From IMG/VR virus record IMGVR_UViG_3300022540_001027, positions 1 to 40,868 of that record: DNA of 40,868 nucleotides. One strand, given 5' to 3'. The position numbers and the translations under genes are program-made. Positions within the stretch are counted from its first letter, which is position 1; every line of letters starts with the position of its first letter. Origin of the DNA: a virus. Of this stretch, positions 33,454 through 40,453 are shown piece by piece. Below the pieces are notes generated by a model. It made no database searches. It saw only the letters and a list, made by a program, of their open reading frames with translations, and was not told the origin of the DNA.

Positions 33454-33589
33454 GTTTAAATGAATGTCTGTGACATTCATTTAAATGGGTAGTCAGATAT
33501 GTTTCAGAGGTGTCACAGACACTCATTCAAACTGTCAAATATATAACATTAACAAGTAACGAATTACATATCTGACTACCCATTACCCA
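33454..33589. repeat. Cassette repeat, copy 1
   Basis: 136 bases identical to copy 2. A 14-bp palindrome (TTTAAATGAATGTC, loop TGT) comes first. Then 19-bp inverted arms (33484-33502 and 33566-33584) enclose a second inverted near-copy of the TGTCTGTGACA core. It ends in TTACCCA just past the stop of the gene at 33596-33922. Confidence 0.95.
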
Positions 33590-33595
33590 CTATTA

Positions 33596-33922
33596 TTAAG
33601 TAGGGATTCCATTCTTATCACATTTTTTAAGTCCCGGCATTATTTCAGGATTATAGTGTGATTTTACACCGCAAAAAGAACATTGATAATCATATACATA
33701 TTGGTTTGTGTCCTTAACAAATCGTTCATCTAAAAAAGACTGACTATGTACCATTTCATTTCCACATTCGCAGAAAACTTGTGTATTCCATTTTCCGTCA
33801 ATTGCTCTTATTTTTTCGCCTTTTTTAAATTCGCTTAAATCTCTCCATTTTGTATCATTCAAGTAAAATGTTCTTTTGCTAAATAAGTTCCTGAACCACT
33901 GTTTTTGTATTAAAAAATTCAT
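33596..33922 (-). CDS. Cassette gene 1, possible zinc-binding protein
   Basis: A 108-residue protein from ATG 33920-33922; the longer start at 33961 would read into the flanking box. CECGNE in the middle and CSFC (YDYQCSFCGVK) further on give two CxC/CxxC pairs that suit a zinc ribbon. The gene is bracketed by TTACCCAC (33583-33590) and GTGGGTAA (33938-33945). Unknown function. Confidence 0.65.
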   Translation of the reverse strand: MNFLIQKQWFRNLFSKRTFYLNDTKWRDLSEFKKGEKIRAIDGKWNTQVFCECGNEMVHSQSFLDERFVKDTNQYVYDYQCSFCGVKSHYNPEIMPGLKKCDKNGIPT

Positions 33923-34029
33923 ATTTTCAAAATTAACGGTGGGTAACACTAAATATAGCAAATAAGCCCACCAAGTTTATATTAAATTATTAATTTCGTT
34001 TTTATGGCTTACTTGCCATATTATTGACC

Positions 34030-34165
34030 GTTTAAATGAATGTCTGTGACATTCATTTAAATGGGTAGTCAGATATGTTTCAGAGGTGTCACAGACACTC
34101 ATTCAAACTGTCAAATATATAACATTAACAAGTAACGAATTACATATCTGACTACCCATTACCCA
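34030..34165. repeat. Cassette repeat, copy 2
   Basis: 136 bases identical to copy 1, between cassette genes 1 and 2. The stretch 33923-34029 before it holds cassette-specific sequence with TATATTTA, a possible promoter for gene 1. Confidence 0.95.
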
Positions 34166-34173
34166 TAATACTA

Positions 34174-34473
34174 TTAATCGTATTTTAATTTAAGTTTTTT
34201 AAGTTGTTCTAATTCGTTTTTTTTAATTTCTTCTTTTTCTGCTTGTACTCTTTCTATTCTTTCATTATATTCTTCATCTGTTTCGTCTCTATTTGTATAT
34301 CCCTCAATCGAAACATAAGAACAGTTATAACTAGTTTCGCTATCTATTTCTATGTGTGTAGCTCCAAGTTTTTCGAGAGCGTCTAAATCTTCTCTCATTT
34401 TTTTTATTTCAATTCCGTATTCCCAATTTTCAAAATTGAATACTATATTAAATCTTCTGTTTACTTTTTCCAT
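34174..34473 (-). CDS. Cassette gene 2, charged helical protein
   Basis: A 99-residue protein with a mixed N-terminal domain (RFNIVFNFENWEYGIEI, LEKLGATHIEIDSE) and a long charged C-terminal helix (NERIERVQAEKEEIKKNEL). It is bracketed by TTACCCAT (34159-34166) and ATGGGTAA (34514-34521). An AACAATG/CATTGTT hairpin follows at 34520-34542. No family is recognised. Confidence 0.65.
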   Translation of the reverse strand: MEKVNRRFNIVFNFENWEYGIEIKKMREDLDALEKLGATHIEIDSETSYNCSYVSIEGYTNRDETDEEYNERIERVQAEKEEIKKNELEQLKKLKLKYD

Positions 34474-34572
34474 TATTTCAATTTTTAAAGTTAATATTTA
34501 ATTTAAACCGTACTATGGGTAACAATGTATAAAAATCATTGTTCGTGCCTCTCTACGCTTCTTATACTCAGC

Positions 34573-34704
34573 GTTTAAATGAATGTCTGTGACATTCATT
34601 TAAATGGGTAGTCAGATATGTTTCAGAGGTGTCACAGACACTCATTCAAACTGTCAAATATATAACATTAACAAGTAACGAATTACATATCTGACTACCC
34701 ATTA
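34573..34704. repeat. Cassette repeat, copy 3
   Basis: 132 bases identical to copies 1 and 2. The final ACCCA of the others is replaced by TAGCC. It lies between cassette gene 2 and a decayed ORF. Confidence 0.95.
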
Positions 34705-34711
34705 TAGCCAA

Positions 34712-34915
34712 TTAAGACTTATCTGTTTGGTCATAAAAAAAGTCTAAACTTTGTTGTAAAACGTCAGTGTGCCCAAAATATATTCTGCTCCAATATTTCG
34801 TTTTTTTAAATAATATTTTTATTAGCTGTTCTATTTCAGTTAGTCCTCTTTTCTCAAACAGGGGATGAAATGTAAATTTATATCTTTCTCCTAACCAATC
34901 AATTTCCTCTATTTG
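34712..34915 (-). pseudogene. Decayed cassette ORF, no start codon
   Basis: An open frame of 67 residues from after a stop at 34916-34918 to TAA at 34712-34714. It contains EEIDWLGERYKFTFHPLFEK and YFGHTDVLQQSLDFFYDQTD, which look like real protein, but no ATG, GTG or TTG opens it. Read as the remnant of a cassette gene that lost its 5' end. It lies directly after repeat copy 3. Confidence 0.5.
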
Positions 34916-34943
34916 TTAAGTTAGTATTGTTATTTAAGGGCAA

Positions 34944-34954
34944 ACTACCCATTA
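34944..34954. repeat. Remnant of the cassette repeat end
   Basis: ACTACCCATTA, identical to the last 11 bases of the 132-base repeat and again placed just beyond the stop of the next gene (34964). Confidence 0.55.
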
Positions 34955-34963
34955 GCGGTAAAT

Positions 34964-35179
34964 TTAAGTATAAACTTCACCGCAATCATGGCATACATCT
35001 GCATCATCTGTAATCGTCTGGTTTTTTGATCCACAATAAACACATTCATCATGCTCTGGATTTTCGTCTGTATTTGATTTTAAATGATAATAATCTTTCC
35101 CGTCAGAATAAACTACCGCTAACACAGGATCATAATTAATAGCCTTAGTTTCCTGTAACTTTGAAGTATTTTTTCCCAT
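34964..35179 (-). CDS. Cassette gene 3, zinc-ribbon protein
   Basis: A 71-residue protein whose C-terminal part has CVYC and CHDC (HDECVYCGSKNQ, ADVCHDCGEVYT), a clear CxxC...CxxC zinc ribbon. The N-terminal part is short and polar. The repeat-end remnant at 34944-34954 lies beyond its stop and the partial repeat at 35245-35271 lies upstream. Nucleic-acid binding is likely but the partner is unknown. Confidence 0.7.
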   Translation of the reverse strand: MGKNTSKLQETKAINYDPVLAVVYSDGKDYYHLKSNTDENPEHDECVYCGSKNQTITDDADVCHDCGEVYT

Positions 35180-35244
35180 ATCAAATATTGTTTAAATATT
35201 AAAATTTTAGTTTCATTAGTCGGTTACTAATCATAGCCTAACTC

Positions 35245-35271
35245 TTTAAATGAATGTCTGTGACATTCATT
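35245..35271. repeat. Partial cassette repeat, copy 4
   Basis: Only the first 27 bases of the repeat (palindrome with TGTCTGTGACA) are present, with the same left edge TTTAAATG. The rest is replaced by the end of a small membrane ORF. Confidence 0.85.
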
Positions 35272-35416
35272 ATTTATAAAAAAAATAAGCTGCTGTATGT
35301 CTTCCTATCCATAAAATGAAAAATATAACAAGTGTTAAGAATATAATTTTTAACAGATTTTTTAAAAATCTTCCAAAGCGCGTTAATTTTCTTTGATATA
35401 TTATAATTTCTATCAT
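35270..35416 (-). CDS. 48-residue membrane protein
   Basis: Short ORF MIEIIIYQRKLTRFGRFL followed by one hydrophobic span (IIFLTLVIFFILWIG). Its stop codon touches the edge of the partial repeat, so it marks the right border of the array. Function unknown. Confidence 0.5.
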   Translation of the reverse strand: MIEIIIYQRKLTRFGRFLKNLLKIIFLTLVIFFILWIGRHTAAYFFYK

Positions 35417-35443
35417 TTATAATTTTTGTGTTATATTTTTATT

Positions 35444-35677
35444 CTATTTTTGAGATTGTATTGTTTCCCAATAATTGAAATCTTTGATCATTCTTTCAAT
35501 ATCTGTGTTTGAAATATCCTTATCAATGTAGATAAGATAACCATTATAATCAAGTTCTATATCTTGTACATTTTCATTTTTACATAAATTTCTGCATTCT
35601 TCAATTGTTTCTTTCAATTTGCTACCTTTTTTGGCTATTAATTCCAAAAAATTGTTATTAAATTTTAAATGTTTCAT
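35444..35677 (-). CDS. Small protein, unknown, 77 residues
   Basis: Started at ATG 35675-35677 (MKHLKFNNNFLELIAKKG) because the longer ORF start at 35725 overlaps the upstream gene by 47 bases. The later part (DIELDYNGYLIYIDKDI) suggests a small alpha/beta protein. No family is recognised. Confidence 0.6.
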   Translation of the reverse strand: MKHLKFNNNFLELIAKKGSKLKETIEECRNLCKNENVQDIELDYNGYLIYIDKDISNTDIERMIKDFNYWETIQSQK

Positions 35678-35678
35678 A

Positions 35679-35927
35679 TTATCTAATTTTATTAATAATA
35701 TTTTGAATTGCTGATTGTATATCACTTATAGCATATAAAAATTCATTTTCTTTTACCGGTTCCATATCGATTGATAAAAATTCTTCTTCAGAAAATTCAT
35801 TCTTTATAATATCAATTCTTCCGATTGATTTATCATTTTCAAAATGTTCAACAATAATTATAATTTCTTCATCTATATATAAGAATATTATTTTATCATT
35901 TTCTATTGTTTTAAAATATTTTGACAT
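35679..35927 (-). CDS. Small protein, unknown, 82 residues
   Basis: Acidic alpha/beta protein (DKIIFLYIDEEIIIIVEHF, EENELFAISDIQSAI-like end). It lies between two similarly small genes with gaps of under 10 bases, so they form one transcript. No family is recognised. Confidence 0.6.
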   Translation of the reverse strand: MSKYFKTIENDKIIFLYIDEEIIIIVEHFENDKSIGRIDIIKNEFSEEEFLSIDMEPVKENEFLYAISDIQSAIQNIINKIR

Positions 35928-35934
35928 AATATTA

Positions 35935-36141
35935 TTATTTTTTTATGAAGCTAAAAAAGTTATTATTTTTAACAGTCAGATTTCTTATTTCATTCAAAGA
36001 TCTTATTTTTTTAATTGTAAATCTATCTTTAAGAACAAAAACAGCATTTATCAAATTATCAGATTCAAAAGAATATTTTCTATTTCTTCTTAATATATTT
36101 TCATCATCTAAGTATGTTATATCAGCTATAAATTTGATCAT
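35935..36141 (-). CDS. Small protein, unknown, 68 residues
   Basis: MIKFIADITYLDDENILRRN and a basic C-terminus (KNNNFFSFIKK). The start overlaps the end of the upstream gene as ATGA, implying coupled translation. No family is recognised. Confidence 0.6.
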   Translation of the reverse strand: MIKFIADITYLDDENILRRNRKYSFESDNLINAVFVLKDRFTIKKIRSLNEIRNLTVKNNNFFSFIKK

Positions 36142-36590
36142 GATATTATTTTTTTATTAAACCTAATAGATTTCAAGCAATGACCACATTCAGTTTCATC
36201 ATTATTTTGTTTTATTAATGGTTTTTCACAAGTGCAAAAATTATTTTTATCTATTCCGGATACCACAATTTTACAATCAAAATAAGGTAAAATCTTTTCA
36301 CCTGTTTTTATCCATCTTTTAATTAATGCCGGGAAACTTGAATTTCCTGTTATTTCTTTCAGTTTATTCATTGAACCGTATTTGTATTTGGCTACTAACT
36401 TTAACAATTCATAAATTTCATTATTCTCTCTTATAATTTTATTTATCATTTCATATTGTTCATCGGTAATATCACCACTAACAATATAAGATTCCCCTTT
36501 TTGTTTCGTTAAATTTACTTTTAAGGGATTTATTTTATTCTTAAACATAAATTTATAAATTTCATTTTGCTTTAATGCTTCAAGATCCAT
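36138..36590 (-). CDS. Protein with C-terminal zinc-ribbon pattern
   Basis: A 150-residue protein. A helical N-terminal region is followed by ALIKRWIKTGEKILPYFDC and a tail with FCTCEK and CGHCLKS, enough cysteines for one zinc ribbon. The TAnnTTTG box at 36595-36602 is only 4 bases before the ATG, so the mRNA may be leaderless. No family is recognised. Confidence 0.6.
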   Translation of the reverse strand: MDLEALKQNEIYKFMFKNKINPLKVNLTKQKGESYIVSGDITDEQYEMINKIIRENNEIYELLKLVAKYKYGSMNKLKEITGNSSFPALIKRWIKTGEKILPYFDCKIVVSGIDKNNFCTCEKPLIKQNNDETECGHCLKSIRFNKKIIS

Positions 36591-36594
36591 TTAA

Positions 36595-36602
36595 CAAAGA
36601 TA
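36595..36602 (-). promoter_or_regulatory. -7 box TATCTTTG before a possibly leaderless gene
   Basis: Minus-strand TATCTTTG ends 4 bases before the ATG at 36590. Transcription would start at or next to the ATG. Confidence 0.5.
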
Positions 36603-36618
36603 TAAAAAATAATTAAAA

Positions 36619-36667
36619 TATATCATATATAACACTCTTCTGTGTTTAAAATGTTATATATGATATA
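36619..36667. promoter_or_regulatory. 15-bp inverted repeat, operator or hairpin
   Basis: TATATCATATATAAC (36619-36633) is the exact inverse of GTTATATATGATATA (36653-36667). It occupies most of the only sizeable gap in this gene block and overlaps the expected -33 zone of the promoter at 36595-36602. A smaller AACAC/GTGTT stem lies in the loop. Confidence 0.6.
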
Positions 36668-36677
36668 ATAGTTTAAA

Positions 36678-37484
36678 TTATTTATATTGAATAAAACACC
36701 AATCTTTCATTAATATTTCTTCTGAAGGAAGTTCAGATTCATCGGTGAATGTTACAGAAACTATTTTATTTAATTCTGCATCAATCATTTCTTTAGCTTT
36801 TTCTTCAATTATTGATTCAACTTCCGGTGCATATAAAGAACATTTTAATGTTGATGCATCAATATCTATTTCAACATCAAATTCAAATGGTTCTCCGCCT
36901 TTTAAAACTTCAAATTTTAATGTAAATTCAGTTGTTAAAGAGTGAATTACATTTTCTTTAATAATAAAGCTTTTTGATCCTTTATTATCATCAGAATTTT
37001 CAATTTCTTTATTTACTTTAGCTTTAAATGAACTTAATTCTTGAAAAACTTTTTTAAATAAATCTTTGTTTGGAAATAGGTGTTTTCTTTTTCTAAGTTC
37101 CCGTCCAAGTTCTTTTGCATCATATTCTTCATTAAACGGAATATTTAAATAATCTTTTGTTTCCTTTATCATTCCTTTAATGACTGTTTCATAATCATCA
37201 TCAAATCTTTGATCATTACCGATAAATTTAATTGATTTTTGATCATAATCAACAACAATATGAGATTTCGTTTTATCAAACAAATTAATTCTTTTGATTA
37301 AAAACTGAAAAACTGAATCAATTCTTCCTTCTTCTACACTTAAAGAAATCTTTTCAATTGGTGCTATTGGCATAAGCATATCAGCTGCAACACCTGTTCT
37401 TTGAATAATTTCAATTTTACCATCTTTTGCAGCATTTGCAAATGCTTGCATAAATTCTTTACTAAATACTTTTTTGTTTTCCAT
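36678..37484 (-). CDS. Conserved-looking early protein, unknown
   Basis: A 268-residue acidic protein. Residues 1-60 include IIQRTGVAADMLMPIAPIE; the middle is helical and basic (KELGRELRKRKHLFPNK); the C-terminal half is beta-rich (LTTEFTLKFEVLKGGEPFEF). It is in a block with HNH and replication genes, so a DNA-metabolism role is possible, but no motif supports one. It starts one base after the stop of the upstream gene. Confidence 0.6.
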   Translation of the reverse strand: MENKKVFSKEFMQAFANAAKDGKIEIIQRTGVAADMLMPIAPIEKISLSVEEGRIDSVFQFLIKRINLFDKTKSHIVVDYDQKSIKFIGNDQRFDDDYETVIKGMIKETKDYLNIPFNEEYDAKELGRELRKRKHLFPNKDLFKKVFQELSSFKAKVNKEIENSDDNKGSKSFIIKENVIHSLTTEFTLKFEVLKGGEPFEFDVEIDIDASTLKCSLYAPEVESIIEEKAKEMIDAELNKIVSVTFTDESELPSEEILMKDWCFIQYK

Positions 37485-37892
37485 TTAACTAATTTTTTTT
37501 TGTTTATTAAATAAATTCATAGTAGATCCTTTTTCAAGTCTAGTTTTTTCTACTATATAACCATCTTCATTAATAAGTTCAGCAAATTTTGTATCTGAAT
37601 TATGCACAGTCCAAATTTTACCGATCGCTTCCATAAATCCTTGTGTAACTTCATTGTTGTTTTTTCTTATTCCTTGATTTTTTTCAGAAATAAGTTTTGT
37701 TAATTTTTTTCTTTCTTCTTTCAATTTTTCAATAGATTGAAGGTTTTCATTAATTTCATCATTCCGTTTATCAATTTCTTCTTTTGAAAGGGGTTTTTGG
37801 TAAACATGTCCTTCTTTAACTTTAACACAATTAATTTCTAGGGCATCAATCCTTTCAGATCTATCCATGTCAAAAAAATCTGATTTTTCCAT
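37485..37892 (-). CDS. Coiled-coil protein, 135 residues
   Basis: The middle part (IDKRNDEINENLQSIEKLKE, then KKLTKLISEKNQGI) is a coiled coil; the end has IWTVHNSDTKFAELI. Its stop is directly followed by the ATG of the next gene (TAA ATG). No family is recognised; a partner of the 268-residue protein is plausible from coupling. Confidence 0.6.
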   Translation of the reverse strand: MEKSDFFDMDRSERIDALEINCVKVKEGHVYQKPLSKEEIDKRNDEINENLQSIEKLKEERKKLTKLISEKNQGIRKNNNEVTQGFMEAIGKIWTVHNSDTKFAELINEDGYIVEKTRLEKGSTMNLFNKQKKIS

Positions 37893-37919
37893 ATTATTAA
37901 TTTAAAGTTTATAAAATAT

Positions 37920-38246
37920 TTATTGGTTTATATACATATTAAATTTTTGTATTTTGTCATTAATAAATTTTTCATCAAATTTAACACCATGCAGAATCAT
38001 AAATTCTTTATGTTTCAAATAAAGAAATGACATATGTTCATTTTTATCACCAAATTCATCGTGTTCTTTTCTAGTTAATGCCATTAAATTTTCAATTCTA
38101 TCTTTTTCACCTTTGGGGTCTCCACCCATTCCGCGGTTATCAATATGATTAATATCAACAGCTCGATTTTCTGAAATTTCAGATGGTGTATAATCTTGTT
38201 CACCATATCCAAATGCATCGAGATATATTTTAGTATATTTTTGCAT
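37920..38246 (-). CDS. HNH endonuclease-like protein
   Basis: A 108-residue protein with NRAVDINHIDNRGMGGDP (D31, H34), IENLMALTRKEH (N53, H62): the H-N-H metal site of small endonucleases. The usual zinc-ribbon cysteine before the first H is replaced (PSEISENRA), a cysteine-less HNH variant. Phage HNH proteins often work with terminase or act as nicking enzymes; here it lies in the replication block. It overlaps the gene upstream as TAATG. Confidence 0.8.
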   Translation of the reverse strand: MQKYTKIYLDAFGYGEQDYTPSEISENRAVDINHIDNRGMGGDPKGEKDRIENLMALTRKEHDEFGDKNEHMSFLYLKHKEFMILHGVKFDEKFINDKIQKFNMYINQ

Positions 38247-38404
38247 TATTTTTTTTTTCTTGTTGTATTATATGCATGTATAAATAATGGAAATGTTATC
38301 AATAAAATACCGCTTAATGTGAGATTTATGCCTAAATATGATAAAAATTCTGTTGTTATTACAACATATAAAATTAATCTAAATATTGTTTTTATATAGA
38401 ACAT
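38246..38404 (-). CDS. Small two-span membrane protein
   Basis: A 52-residue protein from ATG 38402-38404; the longer frame uses TTG at 38437. Two hydrophobic spans (IFRLILYVVITTEFL and LTLSGILLITFPLFI) and a basic end (TTRKKK). Its stop overlaps the HNH start as TAATG. Function unknown. Confidence 0.55.
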   Translation of the reverse strand: MFYIKTIFRLILYVVITTEFLSYLGINLTLSGILLITFPLFIHAYNTTRKKK

Positions 38405-38453
38405 AATTATTTTCAGTTTTGCATTTTTAAAAATCAAAAAAAACGATTATTTT

Positions 38454-38942
38454 TTACAATAATTTTATTTTTTTTGGTGTCCATTTTATAAACTCATACT
38501 TTTCAAAATATTCAGTTCGTATATACATCGGCTTTTTTATTCCAATATCAATCGATGTGAAATATTGAAAAGGGTCTTTTATTGTATCGTTTAATTTCAT
38601 TATTTGTTGCCATGTAAATAGTTCAGCGCGTTTATCATATTTCAAAATACTTGCAATTGTAGGATTCGGATAAATGCAAGTATCAATAACATTATTTATT
38701 GCTGCTGTCAATCTTTTATTTGTAAATCCTTTTTCTTTTATTCTATTTTGAAACAAATCATAAAATTCAGCAGACAACGAAGGAAAAGCTATTTTAATTT
38801 TTGCAGTATTTTTAACTACACAATCAGCTGTAAGATCATCATTATAAATAGATATTTCATAATTATTTTCTTTTTTCTGCAAAGTTGTTAGCAGTGATTT
38901 CTGCGATTTCTTCAATAGTTGCACCGATTTGTTTTGTTCCAT
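38454..38942 (-). CDS. Replication-accessory protein, unknown family
   Basis: A 162-residue protein. The core (FYDLFQNRIKEKGFTNKRL, AINNVIDTCIYPNPTIASIL) is a pattern I associate with proteins beside phage replication initiators in Bacteroidota, perhaps helicase-loader-like. It overlaps the end of the initiator-like gene by 80 bases. The family name is unknown to me; the role is inferred from context. Confidence 0.5.
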   Translation of the reverse strand: MEQNKSVQLLKKSQKSLLTTLQKKENNYEISIYNDDLTADCVVKNTAKIKIAFPSLSAEFYDLFQNRIKEKGFTNKRLTAAINNVIDTCIYPNPTIASILKYDKRAELFTWQQIMKLNDTIKDPFQYFTSIDIGIKKPMYIRTEYFEKYEFIKWTPKKIKLL

Positions 38943-39609
38943 TTTGTTTATTTTTATAATTTCCTTCTAAAATTTTTATAAAATTTGCAGGTTTTAATAT
39001 CCAATCAAAATCAGCTGTCCAACCATTATCATTTTTACCGTTTAAAAAATCACTTTCTGAAGCAATTTCAAATACATTTCCGATTTCTGGATAACTATAT
39101 TCTTTTGATCGACTATTAATTGCATTTTTTCTTTTTTCTGTTATTTTTGTAATTGTTGGTAAATTTATACAAATTGAATTGAAAAAGTTTTTTACTTCTA
39201 TATATATATCTTTATCTTTATCTTTATCTTTATCTTTATCTTTATAGCTAGAGTTTTGCTTTAGCAAACTTTTAGCATTGCTAGACTTTTTCAAACCTCC
39301 CAATTGACCTGCTTTTTGACGTTTTAACCTTTTTTCAGATAGTAAATCATACTGAATATTAAGAAATTTAATATTAATATTTTTATCCTCATCTACTTTT
39401 ATGATATTTAAAGAAATTAATTCTTTTATCATATTTATAGCATTGCTAAACTTCTTTTCTAGCAATGCTATATTTATACTACAATCTTTAAACCAGTAAT
39501 ATGCACAAATATCAATAAACAATCCTTTGTGTTCATACGATTCAAGATTTATATCATCGCTTAACCATTCTGAAGCAGTAAATCTAAAATAAGGTAATTC
39601 TTTCGACAT
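38863..39609 (-). CDS. Replication initiator-like protein, DUF1376/DUF4373 type
   Basis: A 248-residue protein. The first 100 residues (PYFRFTASEWLSDDINLES, then GLFIDICAYYWFKDCSI) match the winged-helix initiator/replisome-organiser type (Lin1244/DUF4373). Then comes a KDKDKDKDKDKD linker encoded by a hexamer repeat. The C-terminal part (WTADFDWILKPANFIKILEG) is the DnaD-like motif that contacts helicase or DNA. A structured leader precedes the start. Confidence 0.75.
   Translation of the reverse strand: MSKELPYFRFTASEWLSDDINLESYEHKGLFIDICAYYWFKDCSINIALLEKKFSNAINMIKELISLNIIKVDEDKNINIKFLNIQYDLLSEKRLKRQKAGQLGGLKKSSNAKSLLKQNSSYKDKDKDKDKDKDIYIEVKNFFNSICINLPTITKITEKRKNAINSRSKEYSYPEIGNVFEIASESDFLNGKNDNGWTADFDWILKPANFIKILEGNYKNKQNGTKQIGATIEEIAEITANNFAEKRK
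39211..39245. repeat. TTTATC hexanucleotide microsatellite
   Basis: Five full TTTATC units (39211-39240) and a partial one. On the coding strand this gives (Lys-Asp)n in the initiator linker. Unit length is a multiple of 3, so changes in copy number only lengthen or shorten the linker. Confidence 0.9.
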
Positions 39610-39612
39610 AAC

Positions 39613-39685
39613 ATCACACAGTTATTCGACAATGCAACAGGGGGTGTGATAACTACCAAAGATCGGAGTTCCCCTGTGCAATGTC
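39613..39685. promoter_or_regulatory. Pseudoknot-like structured leader
   Basis: Two interleaved stems. ATCACAC (39613-39619) pairs with GTGTGAT (39644-39650). GACAATGCAACAGGGG (39628-39643) pairs, with one mismatch and one bulge, with CCCCTGTGCAATGTC (39671-39685). This is H-type pseudoknot topology, GC-rich in an AT-rich genome, and on the minus strand it ends 3 bases before the initiator ATG at 39609. It could control translation, or be a DNA origin element. Confidence 0.55.
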
Positions 39686-39737
39686 TTATATTAAAAATTA
39701 TTGGATTTCATTATCTTTGGTTTCATTATCACAATTG

Positions 39738-39745
39738 CAAATATA
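39738..39745 (-). promoter_or_regulatory. -7 box TATATTTG before the initiator gene
   Basis: Minus-strand TATATTTG about 130 bases before the initiator start. Transcription from here would include the structured leader. No clear TTTG at -33. Confidence 0.4.
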
Positions 39746-39775
39746 GTAATTATATTTTATTAAAACTATTTAAAT

Positions 39776-40444
39776 TTACTTTGTTTTAATTATTCTATTA
39801 AGATTCTTTTTTAAATGAACTTTAGTAAATTTATTTAGTTCAGAAACTAATTTAAAAATTTTTTCTTTCGGTGGTTCAGGTAGTTTATTATTGCCTGTAT
39901 CAGCACCAATATTTACCTGTTCCGGATCACAATTCTTTATCAGGTTTACAAGTTCAACTAAATCAAAATCCATTATCGGTTCAACTGTTACATATTTTCT
40001 TCTGTCTTTAAAAAGACCCATATAAAAAGACCTTTTATATGGTTTTGGGCTGTTATTCATTATTTCAGGATAATACCTGTTTGTTTCAATTGTTGTACAA
40101 ATAACAGTTCTTTTTGGCAACCACTTTCTAAAATCAACCATACGTGCAACATTCTTTGATTGAAATAAATATGAATTATCAAAATTATTACAATGTATTA
40201 ACGTATCTATGATCCAATCTTTGTTTAAATTATCTGAAAACATATCATTTGAGCTAACGACAAAGATAAAATTATCAAAACTTAAATCTGTTTTAAGTTC
40301 TTTTTCATCAAATCTCACAAGGTTTTGTTTACCCCATCTTTTCATATAACAATATGAACAATTATGTTCACATTCTCCCTTTATTGTATTCCATGTATGA
40401 GTAATAAAATCATACATATTTCCATTTGATATATTTAAAGGCAT
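39776..40444 (-). CDS. DUF5131 (Gp37/Gp68) radical-SAM-like protein
   Basis: A 222-residue protein. The N-terminus has HTWNTIKGECEHNCSYCYMK, with C25, C29 and C32 as CxxxCxxC, the radical SAM [4Fe-4S] motif. The downstream TTIETNRY and VTVEPIMDFD segments match the phage Gp37/Gp68 family (DUF5131), here slightly short. The reaction is not known; nucleic-acid or protein modification is possible. The upstream neighbour is the HTH regulator. Confidence 0.85.
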   Translation of the reverse strand: MPLNISNGNMYDFITHTWNTIKGECEHNCSYCYMKRWGKQNLVRFDEKELKTDLSFDNFIFVVSSNDMFSDNLNKDWIIDTLIHCNNFDNSYLFQSKNVARMVDFRKWLPKRTVICTTIETNRYYPEIMNNSPKPYKRSFYMGLFKDRRKYVTVEPIMDFDLVELVNLIKNCDPEQVNIGADTGNNKLPEPPKEKIFKLVSELNKFTKVHLKKNLNRIIKTK

Positions 40445-40453
40445 TGTATTTAT

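Noticed and set aside
33454-33589. Repeat as a MITE insertion
   Set aside because: The inverted arms are internal, no target duplication flanks the copies, and all copies sit in the same place relative to gene ends.
33454-34704. Three identical repeats could be taken for a CRISPR array
   Set aside because: Repeats of 132 bases with spacers of over 400 bases that encode proteins are not CRISPR-like, and no cas genes are present.
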